Under the pieces are notes generated by a model. The model saw nothing but the letters and a program-made list of their open reading frames with translations, did not search any database and was not told where the DNA came from. Made by a program: the position numbers and the translations under genes. Positions 10,311 to 21,944 of a DNA stretch of 64,000 bases are shown here, piece by piece (position 1 is the first letter of the stretch; each line of letters opens with the position of its first letter). The DNA comes from Carnegiea gigantea. Its lineage: Eukaryota; Streptophyta; Magnoliopsida; Caryophyllales; Cactaceae. The DNA is taken from contig JAKOGI010000125.1 in the NCBI GenBank assembly GCA_029747015.1, positions 374,001-438,000 on the forward strand, in the 5' to 3' direction.

Positions 10311-12307
10311 AGTTAGATGTAAAAACAGCCTTCCTGCATGGGATATGCTTCTGAATCCAAGGGGTATCGCATGTGGTGCCCTGAGTCTAAGAAAGTAATA
10401 CAAAGTAGAGATGTTACTTTCAATGAGACTGTTATGTTGCCTTCTGGAAAGGATTCTGTTGTTCCTTCTACTGATGCAGGTAATCAGGAAGATACCACTA
10501 TGGAGGTGGAGGTAGAGACCATTGCAGCTCAAGGTGGAGCTGCTGAGGAGCCCAATAGGGAAGCCCAGGTTACTGAGTCTGGGACTATCAGTTCTGATCA
10601 ACCTCAGGTGGAGGTTGAGCATTCTATAGCTCAGGATCGTCCTCGAAGGGAGATCAGGAGACCTGCCCGGTACAATGATGATGAGGGACTGATAGCATAC
10701 GAACTTTCAGTTGTAGAGAAAGTGCTTGAAGGTGTTGAATCTTCAAACTACACTGAAGCGATCACCTGCCCGAGTTCATCTAATTGGATGCTGGCTATGC
10801 AAGAAGAGATGGAAAGTCTGCAGAAGAACAGAACCTGGGAACTGTGTGCCCTGTCTAAAGGCCGAAGAGCCTTAACTGCCAAGTGGATTTACAAGAAGAA
10901 AGAGGGAATTCCTGGGGTTGAGGATGCAGGATGAAAGGCACGGTTGGTTGTTCGTGGATGCAACCAACGGGAAGGTATTGATTACAATGAGGTTTTCTCC
11001 CCTGTTGTTAGACATACCTCCATTCGATTACTTCTTTCTTTTGTTACACTATTTGACTTGGAGTTGGAGCAGTTAGATGTAAAAACAGCCTTCCTGCATG
11101 GAGAGCTAGAAGAGGAGATTTACATGAGGCAGCCTGAAGGGTTCACTGTTCCTGGAAAGGAACATCTGGTGTGTAAGTTGAAGAAGTCCTTGTATGGACT
11201 CAAACAAGCTCCTAGGCAGTGGTATAAACGTTTTGATACGTTTATGATTGATAAAGGGTATATACGCAGTAGATATGATAATTGTGTGTACTTCAGACAG
11301 TATGGTGATGGGACTTTTATATATCTATTGTTGTATGTTGATGATATGCTAATTGCCTCTAAAGATAAAAGTTTAATTAGCATGCTGAAATCTCAACTCA
11401 GTAAAGAGTTTGAGATGAAAGACTTGGGTGCAGCAAAGAAAATACTGGGCATGGAGATCCACAGGGATCGGAAGGGAGGTAAACTATACTTATCTCAAGA
11501 AAGGTACGTTAAGAAAGTACTGAGTAGATTCAACATGGGGGACTGCAAGGCAGTATCTACTCCACTTGCTGCACACTTTAGACTGTCTGCAGAATGCTGT
11601 CCGCAAACAGAGGAAGACATCAGTAGAATGTCTAAGGTACCTTATTCTAGTGCTGTAGGGAGCTTAATGTATGTTATGGTTTGCACTAGACCTGACTTAT
11701 CACATGCTGTAAGTGTGATAAGTAGATATATGCACAATCCTGGGAAGGATCATTGGGAGGCTGTGAAATGGATCCTTCGATATCTGAAGGGTACTGCAGG
11801 GAAGGGGTTGGTGTTTGATAGAAACAAAACTGTTACGTCTGATGTAACAGGCTTTGTTGACTCTGATTATGCTGGGGACTTGGATAGGAGGAGGTCCATA
11901 TCTGGGTACATCTTTACCATGTGTGGGGTGCTATCTCCTAGAGAGCATCACTGCAATCTATTGCAGCCTTGTCTACTACAGAGGCTGAATATATTGCTGC
12001 TACTGAAGGGGTGAAGGAAGCTACCTGGCTGAGGGGACTGGCAATTGAACTTGGAGTACCACAATCTACCACTGTGGTATATTCTGACAGTCAGAGTACC
12101 ATACATCTGACCAAAAATGATGCCTATCACTCGAAGACCAAGCATATCAGCGTAAAGTACCACTACGTGCGAGACACGGTTGCTGCAGGAGAGATAGTGG
12201 TGAAAAAGGTGCACACTTCAGAAAATCCTGCTGACATGTTGACCAAACCTCTACCTATAGCTAAGTTCGAGCATTGCTTGGACTTAGTAGGCGTTCACAG
12301 CCACTGA
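10311..12307 (+). pseudogene. Copia pol remnant: integrase C-end, reverse transcriptase, RNase H (broken)
   Basis: After a 31-bp stray piece (10311-10341, identical to 11071-11101) the frame reads YASESKGYRMW, the post-integrase domain of Tnt1/Tork-like copia polyproteins. A linker and an RVT_2 reverse transcriptase follow, with LDVKTAFLHG, LYGLKQAPRQW and the catalytic YVDDM (11334-11348). The RNase H part has STTEAEYIA and [12 protein letters not shown] and ends at a stop at 12305-12307. Breaks: an in-frame TGA at 10932-10934 and a frameshift around 11925-11945, between the GYIFTMCG segment and the RNase H segment. Gag, protease and the integrase catalytic core are absent, so it cannot be autonomous. 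Family assignment is firm; lineage within copia is inferred. Confidence 0.9.
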
Positions 12308-12390
12308 GGGCCCTGCGGGGCATAGCCCCATAGGGGGCATCACCCTTTCGGGTGAGACGACGGCGACGGAAAGTTGAAGATTGGAGATTT

Positions 12391-12407
12391 TGGTCCAAGG
12401 TGGAGAT
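12391..12407 (+). other. Polypurine tract before the 3' LTR
   Basis: The purine-rich phrase CAAGGTGGAGAT directly precedes the TG of the 3' LTR. Nearly the same phrase (TTTGGTCCAAGGTGGAG) is the PPT of family B. Confidence 0.75.
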
Positions 12408-12993
12408 TGTTGGGTTTTATAGCCCAAAATCTCGAGTATCGGCACGGAGAGCCCATGCTGCACAGACACGGACGTGCCAAGACGAAGAGCCGAAGACGGA
12501 GCAAACAGCAAAGTGGCACGGGGGTGCCGTGCCACGTGGCACGGTCGTGCCCCGGCCAATTTTTTACCGCCTTGTTTTGGCGGCTAGGGTTTGGCGTTGA
12601 GGGTGTTTTCTCTGCGGCGGCTAGGGCTTTTTTAAAGGGGGGAAAACCCTATTTTTCATGCCCTATAAAAGGAGGGTCAGGCCTAGGTTCTAAAATACTT
12701 CAGTACTCATAAACACATTGAGAGGTAAAAGTAGTTTGCGAGAGATTACAATAGAGAGAGATTGTAAGTCTGCTCTTAGATCGAATCACTGAGGTGAATG
12801 TGATCGTGGTGTACTTTCCTGCTCATAGTGGATTGTTTTGGTGCTGTCACCGTCCGTGGTTTTTCCCACATTGAGTTTTCCAGGTTAAATTCCTGTGTTC
12901 TTGTTCTCTTCCTATTATTCTGTTGTTTTGTTGATTGAATTTCTGATTTTCTATCGCTTCCGCTATACTGTTACTCTGATATTAATCCTAACA
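12408..12993 (+). repeat. 3' LTR of element A (586 bp)
   Basis: Pairs with 8589-9173. CTATAAAAGG at about 12663 is a TATA candidate, and a G-box-like CCACGTGG lies at about 12532. Followed by AAGAG. Confidence 0.85.
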
Positions 12994-12998
12994 AAGAG

Positions 12999-13059
12999 GT
13001 AGAGTTCTCCAATCACAAATTTTTTTTATTCACAAGACTCGAACTTGAGACCTTACTAA
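12999..13059 (-). mobile_element. SINE, middle part with B box, minus strand
   Basis: Reverse-complemented, it contains AAGTTCGAGTC, a pol III B-box-like motif. It matches 48620-48686 of the intact paralogue. It is cut by the MITE at 13060. Confidence 0.7.
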
Positions 13060-13608
13060 GGGCATTAGCAGCCCATGTCTTGCGAGTAACTCTCGGGTCA
13101 TGCACAGGACACGCGGCCTTTCCACCCCAACTACATGCATGGAACAAAATGAGGGCGGAACTTGGGGGGCGTTCCATCCCGCAGGGCACTTTTTGTGTGT
13201 GTTTTTTTTTTTGGGCTGGAAAATTATCTATATAAATACCTTCATTCCAACTCAAATTTTGCACTTCATATTATACGTCATCCCAACTCAAATTTTAAAA
13301 ATCTCCAAAAAATAAATATTCCTTTACTAGGGTACATTTTCCCGACCAAACAAAAATAAATATTCCGTTATTATGAAAATAAAACATTTTTATAAAAGCT
13401 ATAAACATAAAATACTAACACAAAATTAAAAGGATAAAAGTAACAAAATGTGTTTAGTAGTAGGCTCCATGCTAAATATTTAATTTATTATCCTGGAATG
13501 AGTTCCATTGGTTGGAAAACTGAATATAATGCAAGTTCCACAACTATTGAATTTCTGCTGATGTGGCAGACCTGAGTTCCAACAACCGAAAATTAGACTG
13601 AGAATGCC
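13060..13608. mobile_element. MITE inserted in the SINE
   Basis: Left end GGGCATTAGCAGCC; right end GACTGAGAATGCC, whose reverse complement GGCATTCTCAGTC matches. GATGTGGCAG near the right end recurs as GATGTGTCAA and GATGTGACAA in the relatives at 20452 and 36647. Flanks are TAA (left) and TTA (right), consistent with a Harbinger-type TWA target with one change. Confidence 0.6.
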
Positions 13609-13661
13609 TTATACCCTTAAGGGAAACAAGTGTCAACCCACTTGAATCAACCTGTATTAGT
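13609..13661 (-). mobile_element. SINE, 5' part with A box, minus strand
   Basis: CCCTTAAGGGAAACAAGTGT, then CCACTTGAATCAACC, match 48685-48722. On the minus strand, GGTTGATTCAAGTGG is A-box-like. Ends at the target duplication ACAAGTTTT (13662-13670). Confidence 0.65.
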
Positions 13662-13670
13662 ACAAGTTTT

Positions 13671-14429
13671 GTTTTTAATCAGCTTTAACATGATGTTTCT
13701 AATTAGATAAGTAAGAACACTGCGATATAAAATTTTAACATATCCATATGATCTTGCTATAAATACTTTAAAACAATTGTATAACGGTCTCACTAAAGTT
13801 AAAATGATATAAAAACTCTTGTCTTTAAATAATAAATATCATTATCCAAAACTTGTAGTTGAGGAAGGAAAATAGCACAACAATAAAAGCAAGAAAAAGA
13901 GGAGGATGATTTATGATTGGTGGATGATGACTTTCCATAAATGTCATTGTTAAATCCTGATTTATCTCCAATTTATTTTATCCTTGTCCAAAAAAGAAAG
14001 TAGCATAAAAGGGACAGAATACCACGTGGCAGGAGGATTATTCTAGAAATTAGAGGTTAGGAATTTTATCCGCCCAAAAAAAAAAAATAAAAAAAATGAG
14101 GGTGGTGGGTGGCCGGGTGAAGAGGAGAGAGAAAAAAGGTTAAAAAAAGGCCAAGAAAATAGTAAGAAGTGGTCCCAGAGGTTTCTGTCTGAGAGAGTTT
14201 TAAGTTTTTAATTATTCATTAACCGGTAATATCCGGTAACCTCTTCCCCCTTTGACCGGCTAATCCCGGTTATGTGGCTGAGAGATTTGGTTGGGGTTTT
14301 AGCACGGTTTTTGTTTGGTTTTTCTTTTTCCTTTTTAAATCCCCATCCCTTCTCCCCGTCTCTCTCTTTCCCCTCAACCCCCGGGGTTTTGTAGCCCTGC
14401 CTGCCCCCACACATTCACATTCTACCCCT
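13671..14429. other. Upstream region of the TRP gene
   Basis: Holds a perfect G-box (CACGTG, 14023-14028) and CT-rich sequence from about 14330. No clear TATA box. Promoter function is inferred from position only. Confidence 0.4.
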
Positions 14430-16290
14430 CTTTTGGAGAGAGAAAGAGATGATGATTTGATTTGTTGTTAATTGAAATGATCATCATATCCTAGAGAGAG
14501 AAAGAGAAGGAGAGAGAAGCGTAACTTCGATGAGAATTCAATCGAATTCCATGCCGATTTCTGTAAATATCTTGATTTGCTTCCTCAATATGTGCGGAAA
14601 TTTGTCCGAATTTTGTAGCTGTAGTTGTAGATAGATTGATATATGTATACATACATACATACATTCAAACATTTGACACAAGATCTTCGTTGCTGTCTTA
14701 GAGGTGTGCTCTCTCCCTATTTATCTCTGAATTTTGGAATTTGCTGGTTTGATGTTTGATTTTATGTTGATTATGTGTTTAATTTGTTGAATTTGCTTGA
14801 ATATGATCTCAAATTGTGAAATGTTTTCGTCCTCTGCTGTGGATTGATTTTTGTATTGATATGTGTGTTGATGGTCAAGAGAAATTTGGTTTTCAATTTT
14901 GTGATTCGCTTTAGAGTTGTGCGTTGCATGGTTTTATGGGCGATCAGGCTGTTAAGATCCAGAATTTGGTGTGCAATTGCATCAATGGTGGATCTTCCTG
15001 TTCATTTTGGTCACGTACTTGCTTGTTGTTGAAGCAATTCTGAAGAACAGGAGAGAGAAAGGAAGGATTTTTTAACTTTTTTTTCCTGAAATGTGCTTGA
15101 TCGATAGCCCTCTGAGTTGTGATTTTGTTTGTTCCATTTGTTACTACGTTGATTCGTGATTTGTATGATTACAAATTTGAATATTTTTTGCGCACTATTG
15201 AATTCTGATAATTTGATCATGAACAATTACGGCAACAGGCGTATAGAGTCCCCTGTCTAAACTCTGGATGAGGCCTTGGCATATATTTGTTTCCTTATAT
15301 ACCTTACTTTCTTGGACTAAAAATTACCTTGAATAAATTTCAAATTCGGTTAGCCTTTTTTTTTTTTAAATGTTTCTACAGCCTGCCAATTCAGTCTTTG
15401 TTAATCCATTTTTGAAATTAGATGAGATTCTTGGGATTTTAGTTTCACAAAGCTTTTTTCCGATGGAACAAAACCGCAACACTTAAGATTGAATTTTTTC
15501 TTCTTCAGTTGATTGAATAATCAATATGCCAAGTGGGGTGTTTTTCCACTTGTGTATTTTTCTTTTACATTTCTTTACCTTCTGTTAAAAAAATCTTTCA
15601 GGTCTGAAAATAAGTTTAATCTAATCCATTAATATAGTATGAAAGTAGTAGAATTTGAAATAGAGAGCATATACTGAGGAGTGAGGAGCACCTGGAAATC
15701 AGATGAATTAAACGTTTGAAAGAAAATAAGTTAACATTTGCGTGGACCTTGTAGAGCAACTGTAAATTCTTAGGTTTACATTTACCTAACAGTGATTGAT
15801 ATGGCAATTATCTAACAGGATTGAGATTCAGTAAGCATTAAAAATCTAGTGCCTTTTTAATTTTTTTTGAATAATTATGGGATAGTCTTTGGAATCGTTG
15901 GTCACCTGATCAATGATTTTCTTGAGGGTCTAAAGTAAGGTCTTTAGTGGCCTTGTGCTTTTTCTCGCCCTGATTAAAAAAGGAATATCGAAAAGCTATG
16001 TCGGTGATGCTGCATTCAGTGCATTCTTAGATAATGGAAGGCGGAATAAAAGCTTTACACGGTGCTATGCGTTATCTGTTTGCCATTACTCCTGATATGG
16101 AATTCGGAGAAATTTGGAATCTATGTAGCGTTCATGACTTGCATGCATCAGGACTTTCATAGATGCTAGAATTTATAGATCCTCTTGAATCTGTTAAGAG
16201 GAAAAGTGTTTATGGTTCCATTCTGTGGTTGCAGGGTGCTCCTATCAGTTGTGCACTTTTGTGGCTTTCCCTGGCATGCATATCTGAAAT
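14430..16290 (+). other. Probable 5' leader of the TRP gene with a long intron
   Basis: GAGAGAGAAAGAG-type leader sequence at about 14430-14520 looks like a plant 5' UTR. A donor-like AG|GTGTGC near 14704 and an acceptor TTGCAG at 16229-16234 would leave a second leader exon at 16235-16290, just before the ATG. No coding frame of note lies between. Exon limits are guesses. Confidence 0.35.
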
Positions 16291-19200
16291 ATGGTGGTTT
16301 TAAAGAGGACTTTGGATAATGGAATGAATGGCTACCCTTCGACTGCTATTCCCAGAGCTCCTAGGTCCATAAGGGTAAGCTCTTGTTATCCTCATGTCAA
16401 TTGTCTCTTTCTTTCTTTGGAAGGTTTTAACAAATCTAATCGGTTTCAGAGGAGGGGCCTGCGTCAGAAAGCACATGAAGGTGGCCAAATATGTGCATTT
16501 GAGTTGCTGGCAACTGTGGCAGGAAAGTTGCTGGAAGAGAGTGAATGTTCTTCAGCTTCAAGCAGTGCTGCAGTGGGATTTGATCAACGTGGAATATATA
16601 AAGATGCTGTCAAGAAGGAACCGCTAGACATAAATAGGCCATTTGGGGGAGAGCATGATGATCAGGGTAGCTCTGAGGGAAGTGTATTCTTCTCTGGGAT
16701 TCAGAAGGAAATTTGTAAGGCAAAGCTTGGAACTGAGGGTGAAGCAACTGGAGAGCATCTTTCTCCTTTTCCATGCTCTGGATGCTCTGATAAGCTCCAT
16801 TCTGATCCTAAGTCAACTATCCAGAAAAATGACAGCAAATTTGTAGAACTTTTTAGTATAATAGAGGGAGATTCCCCTAAATGCAGGGAGTCTGATGACA
16901 CTAATGTAGACAATAAGATGAATAGACAAATAGATATTAATAGGGGAGCTTCAGGAGATTCTGCTACGGCTAACAAGTCCCCTGCACTCACGAACTCTGA
17001 AGAAAAAATAGAGTTGCCCCTTTTCAGGGACTCTAACCCTAATGCTTCTTTTGTCCAGCAAGGGGACGATGTAAAACTAGGTTGTAAAGATGATGACGAA
17101 ATTCTTTCTCAATACTCTCTTCCTAACAGCACAGAGGAGGCATGTAGGTCTCCAACTTATCCTGGAGACCGAAAAATAAGGAAGTTTCTTTCATCCATAT
17201 ACTGGAAGACAGCTCCAAAACTGAAGGATTATGAGGTTTCTAATTCAGGTGCGATGTTGCTCTGTACTTGATGTGTGGCTCTGAACCTTGCAGAACTGAA
17301 TAGAGTTACTGAATTCTATTTCAAACCCTCTTCACCAGGTGGTGTGGCTGAGAACAATTACCAGAGCAAGAGATCGTTATATGAACTAGATAGATCTCAG
17401 CGCAATACCCCTTTCAAGAAAAGGAAGTTATTTGACCGAAGCTCAGTAGTTACACAAGATGGCGGAATCAGCTGTGGAAGTGTTTCTAACTCACCTGTGA
17501 AAAGCGGAGATGATCAGAAGAATGGTTCAGCAGGAAAGCTGCATGAAGGTTGGTTTCAGAACATATTCTTCACACATTAGCTCAAGTTCTGATCTTGCGA
17601 GGCAAGTTTGACTTCATGATTAAATTTTTTTTTTACAGGGAACAGGACATCCTCTTTAGCCTTTGCGAGCCAAAAATCTTGTAATATCAGAAATTCTAAT
17701 GGTACTGCGTGTAGTGAAATCCACTATGTTCATCTTCGTAAGCAGCTTATACTACTTTATGGGAAGTTCTTAAGTAATGTACCTATCCTGCAGTGCGGCT
17801 CAGCATTAAGTCCTTCAGCGTCCCAGAGCTTTTCATCGAGGTCCCGGAGACGACAACTATTGGTTTACTCAAGGTATTCGACCTCCTCTATTTTGAATTC
17901 TAAGGCTTTTTTAAACTTTTTGTGCAAATGCCTTCATGATTTGGCATCAGTGTGGTGTCTTTTTTGGTATTCGAAATTCAAAGCGATACAACCTCATAAC
18001 CATTCTTGAATTCTGGTTGTTTGTGGCTTTGTTACTTGTACTGCGTACTTTAACTTTGCTGTGTATAAATGATTTCCTTGGAGTTGTCGGTCGTTTGGTA
18101 TAACAATAAATGTTAGTGTATCTGATTCTTCATGGCTAATTCATGATCGATGAATTGTGCCACAGAGGGCTGTTCTAGAGGCAGTTACAACTAAACTTTG
18201 TGGAGGATTGCGTGTAGGAGTACTTCTTCATGGCAAGAAGATCCGAGATGACAGCAGAACTTTACTCCACAGTGGTATATCCCAAAATGCCAGTGTGAAT
18301 GCGATTGAATTTATGCTAGAACCAAATGCTCCAGCTCAAACTCCTCCTTCAATATGCCACAAAGATCCTCCAGCTGCGCCATTGTCATGTGACTCCCCCA
18401 AATTTGTAAATAGGTACCTGGTCGTACGATTTCATTCATTTTCCTAAGGTGTTAATTCAGCATTAATCTTTGATGCTAATGTTAACCTACTGTTTTCAGG
18501 TGCCAAGTTCACCCAAAAGACGAAGTGTTTCACCTGGAGACACCTAATAAACCTACCACAACTGATTCTAGCAGTCCTGCTGGAAGTTGCGGGGACTTAG
18601 TTCCATCCCCCACCACTGATGTGAAATACAAAAATGTTGCTGATTCTAGAGCACTGGTGCCTGTTCTTGAAGCAAATATGGAAGCTCTTGCTGTGATGCC
18701 TGGGAGCCAGAGACCTAAGCGTTCTGAGATAGGACGACGCCGCACTAGGCGGCCTTTTTCTGTATCAGAGGTAGAAGCACTTGTTCAAGCAGTGGAGAAA
18801 CTTGGAACTGGAAGGTATATTTGGCTATTCTTCTTCTTCCCCTGCCTTTGAAATGGAGGCAATGAAGGACTATATTCTAATTTTAAAGTACTACATCTTT
18901 CAGGTGGCGTGATGTTAAACTATGTGCCTTTGAGAATGCAAAGCATCGAACTTATGTAGATTTAAAGGTACAAACCCCACTCCATATGGTTGGTGAACAT
19001 GCTATTTTCTGATGCAACATGCTTTGTTGAAAAGCTTTGGGAATTGTCACCAAAATAAGCTCCTTGAAGCCATAGCATCGATTAAATGAAAGACTTGAGC
19101 AGTTGATCAATATCAACAATGTTGTCCGGCGTGATATTCTCCACACAAATGCATGTGGTCCTGCACATGTTTTGTACTATGATTTTTCTTCGATTGGCTT

Positions 19201-19735
19201 TTTCACTTAGTTTACCTTGGGAACTTGATCACTCAGTCATCCTTATTGTCACTTGCACATAAACTTGACAGTGATTTGCTAGCTCCTCGCTAACAAATAA
19301 TTATCTATTATCAGTTAAATTAGACATGGATCTGAGCTGAACTCCAAAATCCTTGTGGGTAGAAACCCTTTCAACCAAATGGGTTGTTTACCTGGTTTTC
19401 AGCCAACCTGATATGTTCGTTATTTATCGGAGTAATAGCCTGTGGTTTTTGAAGAGCTTATCTTTATTATCACATGATCCGAGTTGTATTTGTTCTATAT
19501 ATTTATTTATGGGCTTTTTTTTCCCCTCCTTCAGGATAAGTGGAAAACATTGGTTCACACAGCAAGGATATCCCCACAACAAAGAAGAGGGGAGCCAGTG
19601 CCCCAAGAGCTTTTAGACAGGGTGTTGGCTGCCCAGGCTTATTGGTCTGAGCGTCAGGCCAAGCAACACGGAAAACAGCAGCAACAGCAAGCTATTGTTC
19701 CAAAACTCGCTGATTTTACAGCTGAAAAAGCCTGA
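16291..19735 (+). CDS. Telomere repeat-binding protein (TRP/TRFL family, Myb)
   Basis: Nuclear protein binding double-stranded TTTAGGG telomere repeats through a C-terminal Myb domain. Exons read from splice sites and frame: 16291-16374, 16450-17248, 17339-17548, 17639-17737, 17794-17873, 18166-18413, 18500-18814, 18904-18967, 19535-19735. They join in frame to about 699 residues, normal for the family. The N-terminus MVVLKRTLDNGMNGY...IPRAPRSIRRRG is the conserved TRP start. KRKLF is a likely nuclear signal. A ubiquitin-like fold follows (about residues 398-475: SIKSFSVPELFIEVPE...GGLRVGVLLHGKKI). The Myb domain is at about 590-645, with the telobox helix VDLKDKWKT near 630-638 split by the last intron. 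The C-terminal extension helix (RVLAAQAYWSERQ) is also present. Intron 1 (75 bp) lacks stops. Intron 2 could instead end at 17293, adding 15 residues; intron 4 is only 56 bp. Family is certain; orthologue (TRP1, TBP1 or TRFL) is not decided. Confidence 0.9.
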
Positions 19736-20140
19736 TGTTTGTATTTAGAAAAAACAAAGAAAAAAATTTAGTGTAGAGTATATTCTAGTTGTTGTGCATA
19801 AAATCGAAAAATTTGACCGGTTAAAACAAACAGGAGAAGGAAGAAGAAGAAGGAGAATGAAGATAATTTGTAGAAAAATTATGAAAAATTCATTTAGTAG
19901 TATTTCTCTCAGGAGTTCTTACTGGCCGTAATTCATTGCCGATGGTTTCCCATAGCTTTTGGCCTTTATTTTTGTAAATGATATGAATAGAATAAGAGGG
20001 AATGTCCAAATGGGAACCCCGATTGTTCTTTAATTTATGTAAAGACTATTATAGGGAAATCAAATAAAGTTCGGAGGATTCTATTTCTGTAAGCTCATTT
20101 CTCACTGTGTAGCTGATGATTGTATTATACTTTGTTCCAT
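19736..20140 (+). other. 3' UTR region of the TRP gene
   Basis: AT-rich sequence after the stop codon with AATAAGAG- and AATAAAG-like polyadenylation candidates (about 19990-20070). The end is not defined. Confidence 0.4.
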
Positions 20141-20220
20141 TGATGTCATTTATTCCTATCATAAGAAGCACAATACAAACCAAACCTAATATAACCCATT
20201 TTCAATATAAATCTTGCTGA

Positions 20221-20343
20221 GTGGGCGACAATTGATTCAATCGGTAAGGGTTTGAGGAGTTGTTATGAGAGTCGTAAATTTGAGTACCATTTACATCAAT
20301 GTTACGCTTTATTTGTACCCCAAAAAAATAAATATTTTAAAAC
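20221..20343 (+). mobile_element. tRNA-derived SINE (about 123 bp)
   Basis: An A-box-like TTGATTCAATCGG (about 20232) and a B-box-like GTAAATTTGAGTACC (about 20273) are about 40 bp apart. An A-rich tail (CCCCAAAAAAATAAATA) follows. Imperfect 12-bp flanking duplications: AAATCTTGCTGA (20209-20220) and AAATCCTGCTAA (20344-20355). Confidence 0.65.
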
Positions 20344-20451
20344 AAATCCTGCTAATAGAGAATTTAGAAAATTTAGATTTTTAAGACGGCTTACTAAACA
20401 TATTTTTATGTGTTTTTATTATTGACAACAATCCCGTGATGAAAGGCATAA

Positions 20452-20819
20452 GAGCACTCGCAGCCAGTGTTTGAGAGAGAAATTCGGGCCCCACTGTCGC
20501 CATGTGTCCACATGCCATAGGAGCAGCAGATGAGTGCCACGCATGGTGGAACTCTGCCCGGTTCCACCACAGGAGGCAACCTTTTGATTTTTTTAATATA
20601 TTTTTGATTTTTTTTGGAGATTAATATATAATTTTTATATGATTAAAAAAAGAGGTTGTGTATTATAAAGTGGGTCCATAATAAATTTTTTTATTGGGTA
20701 ATTTTAATTGAAGTTTCATGGGTTGGAGAAATGATGAAATATAAGTTTCAAAAAATTGACACTTTTACTGATGTGTCAAGGTTGAGTTTCAAAAAATGAA
20801 ACTGAGACTGGGAATGCTC
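20452..20819. mobile_element. Harbinger/Tourist-like MITE (368 bp)
   Basis: Inverted ends GAGCACTCGCAGCC and (reverse complement) GAGCATTCCCAGTC; TAA on both sides (20449-20451, 20820-20822). No coding capacity. Confidence 0.75.
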
Positions 20820-20822
20820 TAA

Positions 20823-21852
20823 GGTGACGGTCGCTTATTCTGCTTAGAAAATTGTGCAAGAAGGAGTGAAATTTACCGAAAAGAATGGATGAATTGGTTT
20901 GTAATAAATGTAATTTAGACGTGTGACGGTCAACTACGTGAAGTAGTGCATAAGTAAACCCAAAATAGACTTGGATAAGCAAAATGTTAGGCCTAAGTTT
21001 TGTAACTGGAAAGGGGGCAAAACACCTCTTATTAATTGATAAGGCCTTACCTCTAATTTTAAGAATCAAGAAAAATTTCAAAAACGATGAATATTTCACA
21101 CGTATAAAATATTGATGAAAAAATAAGACGTTTACAATGTAATCTGATTGTTATTTTTCTATGATGTAAAACGATTATATTTCAGATGTTGTATGAATCA
21201 AATTTTACATTATGTCAGTTGAATTAATAGAGTAATATTTGTGATCGTATTTGTAAGTTAGCATGATGAAATGTGTGTCGTCCTTCTTTTTTGAATGCGG
21301 CACGCTCTCTTATTTTATATATTGATATTTTTTTAATAAAACTTAATATTGCAGATTAAAAAAAGAAATCAATATTTTGTCAATTAGGTGTACCAAATGA
21401 ACCACGGTTTTACCAACAGTTTAAGGCTAGATTTTAAAAAAAAGACAGAAATCATGATATATTAAGCTTAACGAAGACTATATGTTAAAAAAGGAAAAGA
21501 AGTCAAATCAAACCAATCCATATTTTAAGCCTAGTGGAATGACTAAAACAAGAAAGTGATATATTATTTTGGAATTTATTTATGAACCTCTGACAAAATT
21601 AGAGCATCCATAAACGAAGAGTAGATGTTAATCTTCCCCTAACAACATTAAGCAAACTAAACTAATTTTCCTATTACTTTGGACTCAAATCTTGTCGTCA
21701 TATGCAAAATTATATTGTTATCTTTGATGGGTCAAACAACTATATATTGTCCCATGCAACATTATATTGTATGTTGTAATTAGTAAATTTGCTAATTAAG
21801 AAATACAATAATGGTTATTAGAGGTAAACGATTCCTGGGAATGCATAAATCA

Positions 21853-21858
<6 letters not shown>
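20823..21858. other. Intergenic sequence
   Basis: AT-rich; no gene or element ends recognised. Confidence 0.5.
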
Positions 21859-21918
<60 letters not shown>

Positions 21919-21919
21919 G
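21859..21919. repeat. (AT)n then (GTAT)n microsatellite
   Basis: AT repeat to about 21906, then GTAT units to 21919. Confidence 0.95.
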
Positions 21920-21944
21920 CATTACTTTTACATAAATTGGTTAC

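Larger units (their letters stand above)
8589..12993 (+). mobile_element. Chimeric copia LTR retrotransposon (element A)
   Basis: Two similar LTRs (8589-9173 and 12408-12993), both TGTTGGG...CTAACA, are flanked by the target duplication AAGAG (8584-8588, 12994-12998). The interior is not a normal copia interior. After the PBS and about 120 bp of leader come: a PPT-like motif and a full LTR of another family (B, 9320-10017); a second PBS with a short TRIM-like interior and the start of a third LTR type (10018-10310); then a 31-bp stray piece of reverse transcriptase; then pol from the end of integrase to RNase H. Gag, protease and most of integrase are missing. One target duplication around all of it means the mosaic integrated as a unit or was rebuilt inside one insertion. 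Confidence 0.85.
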
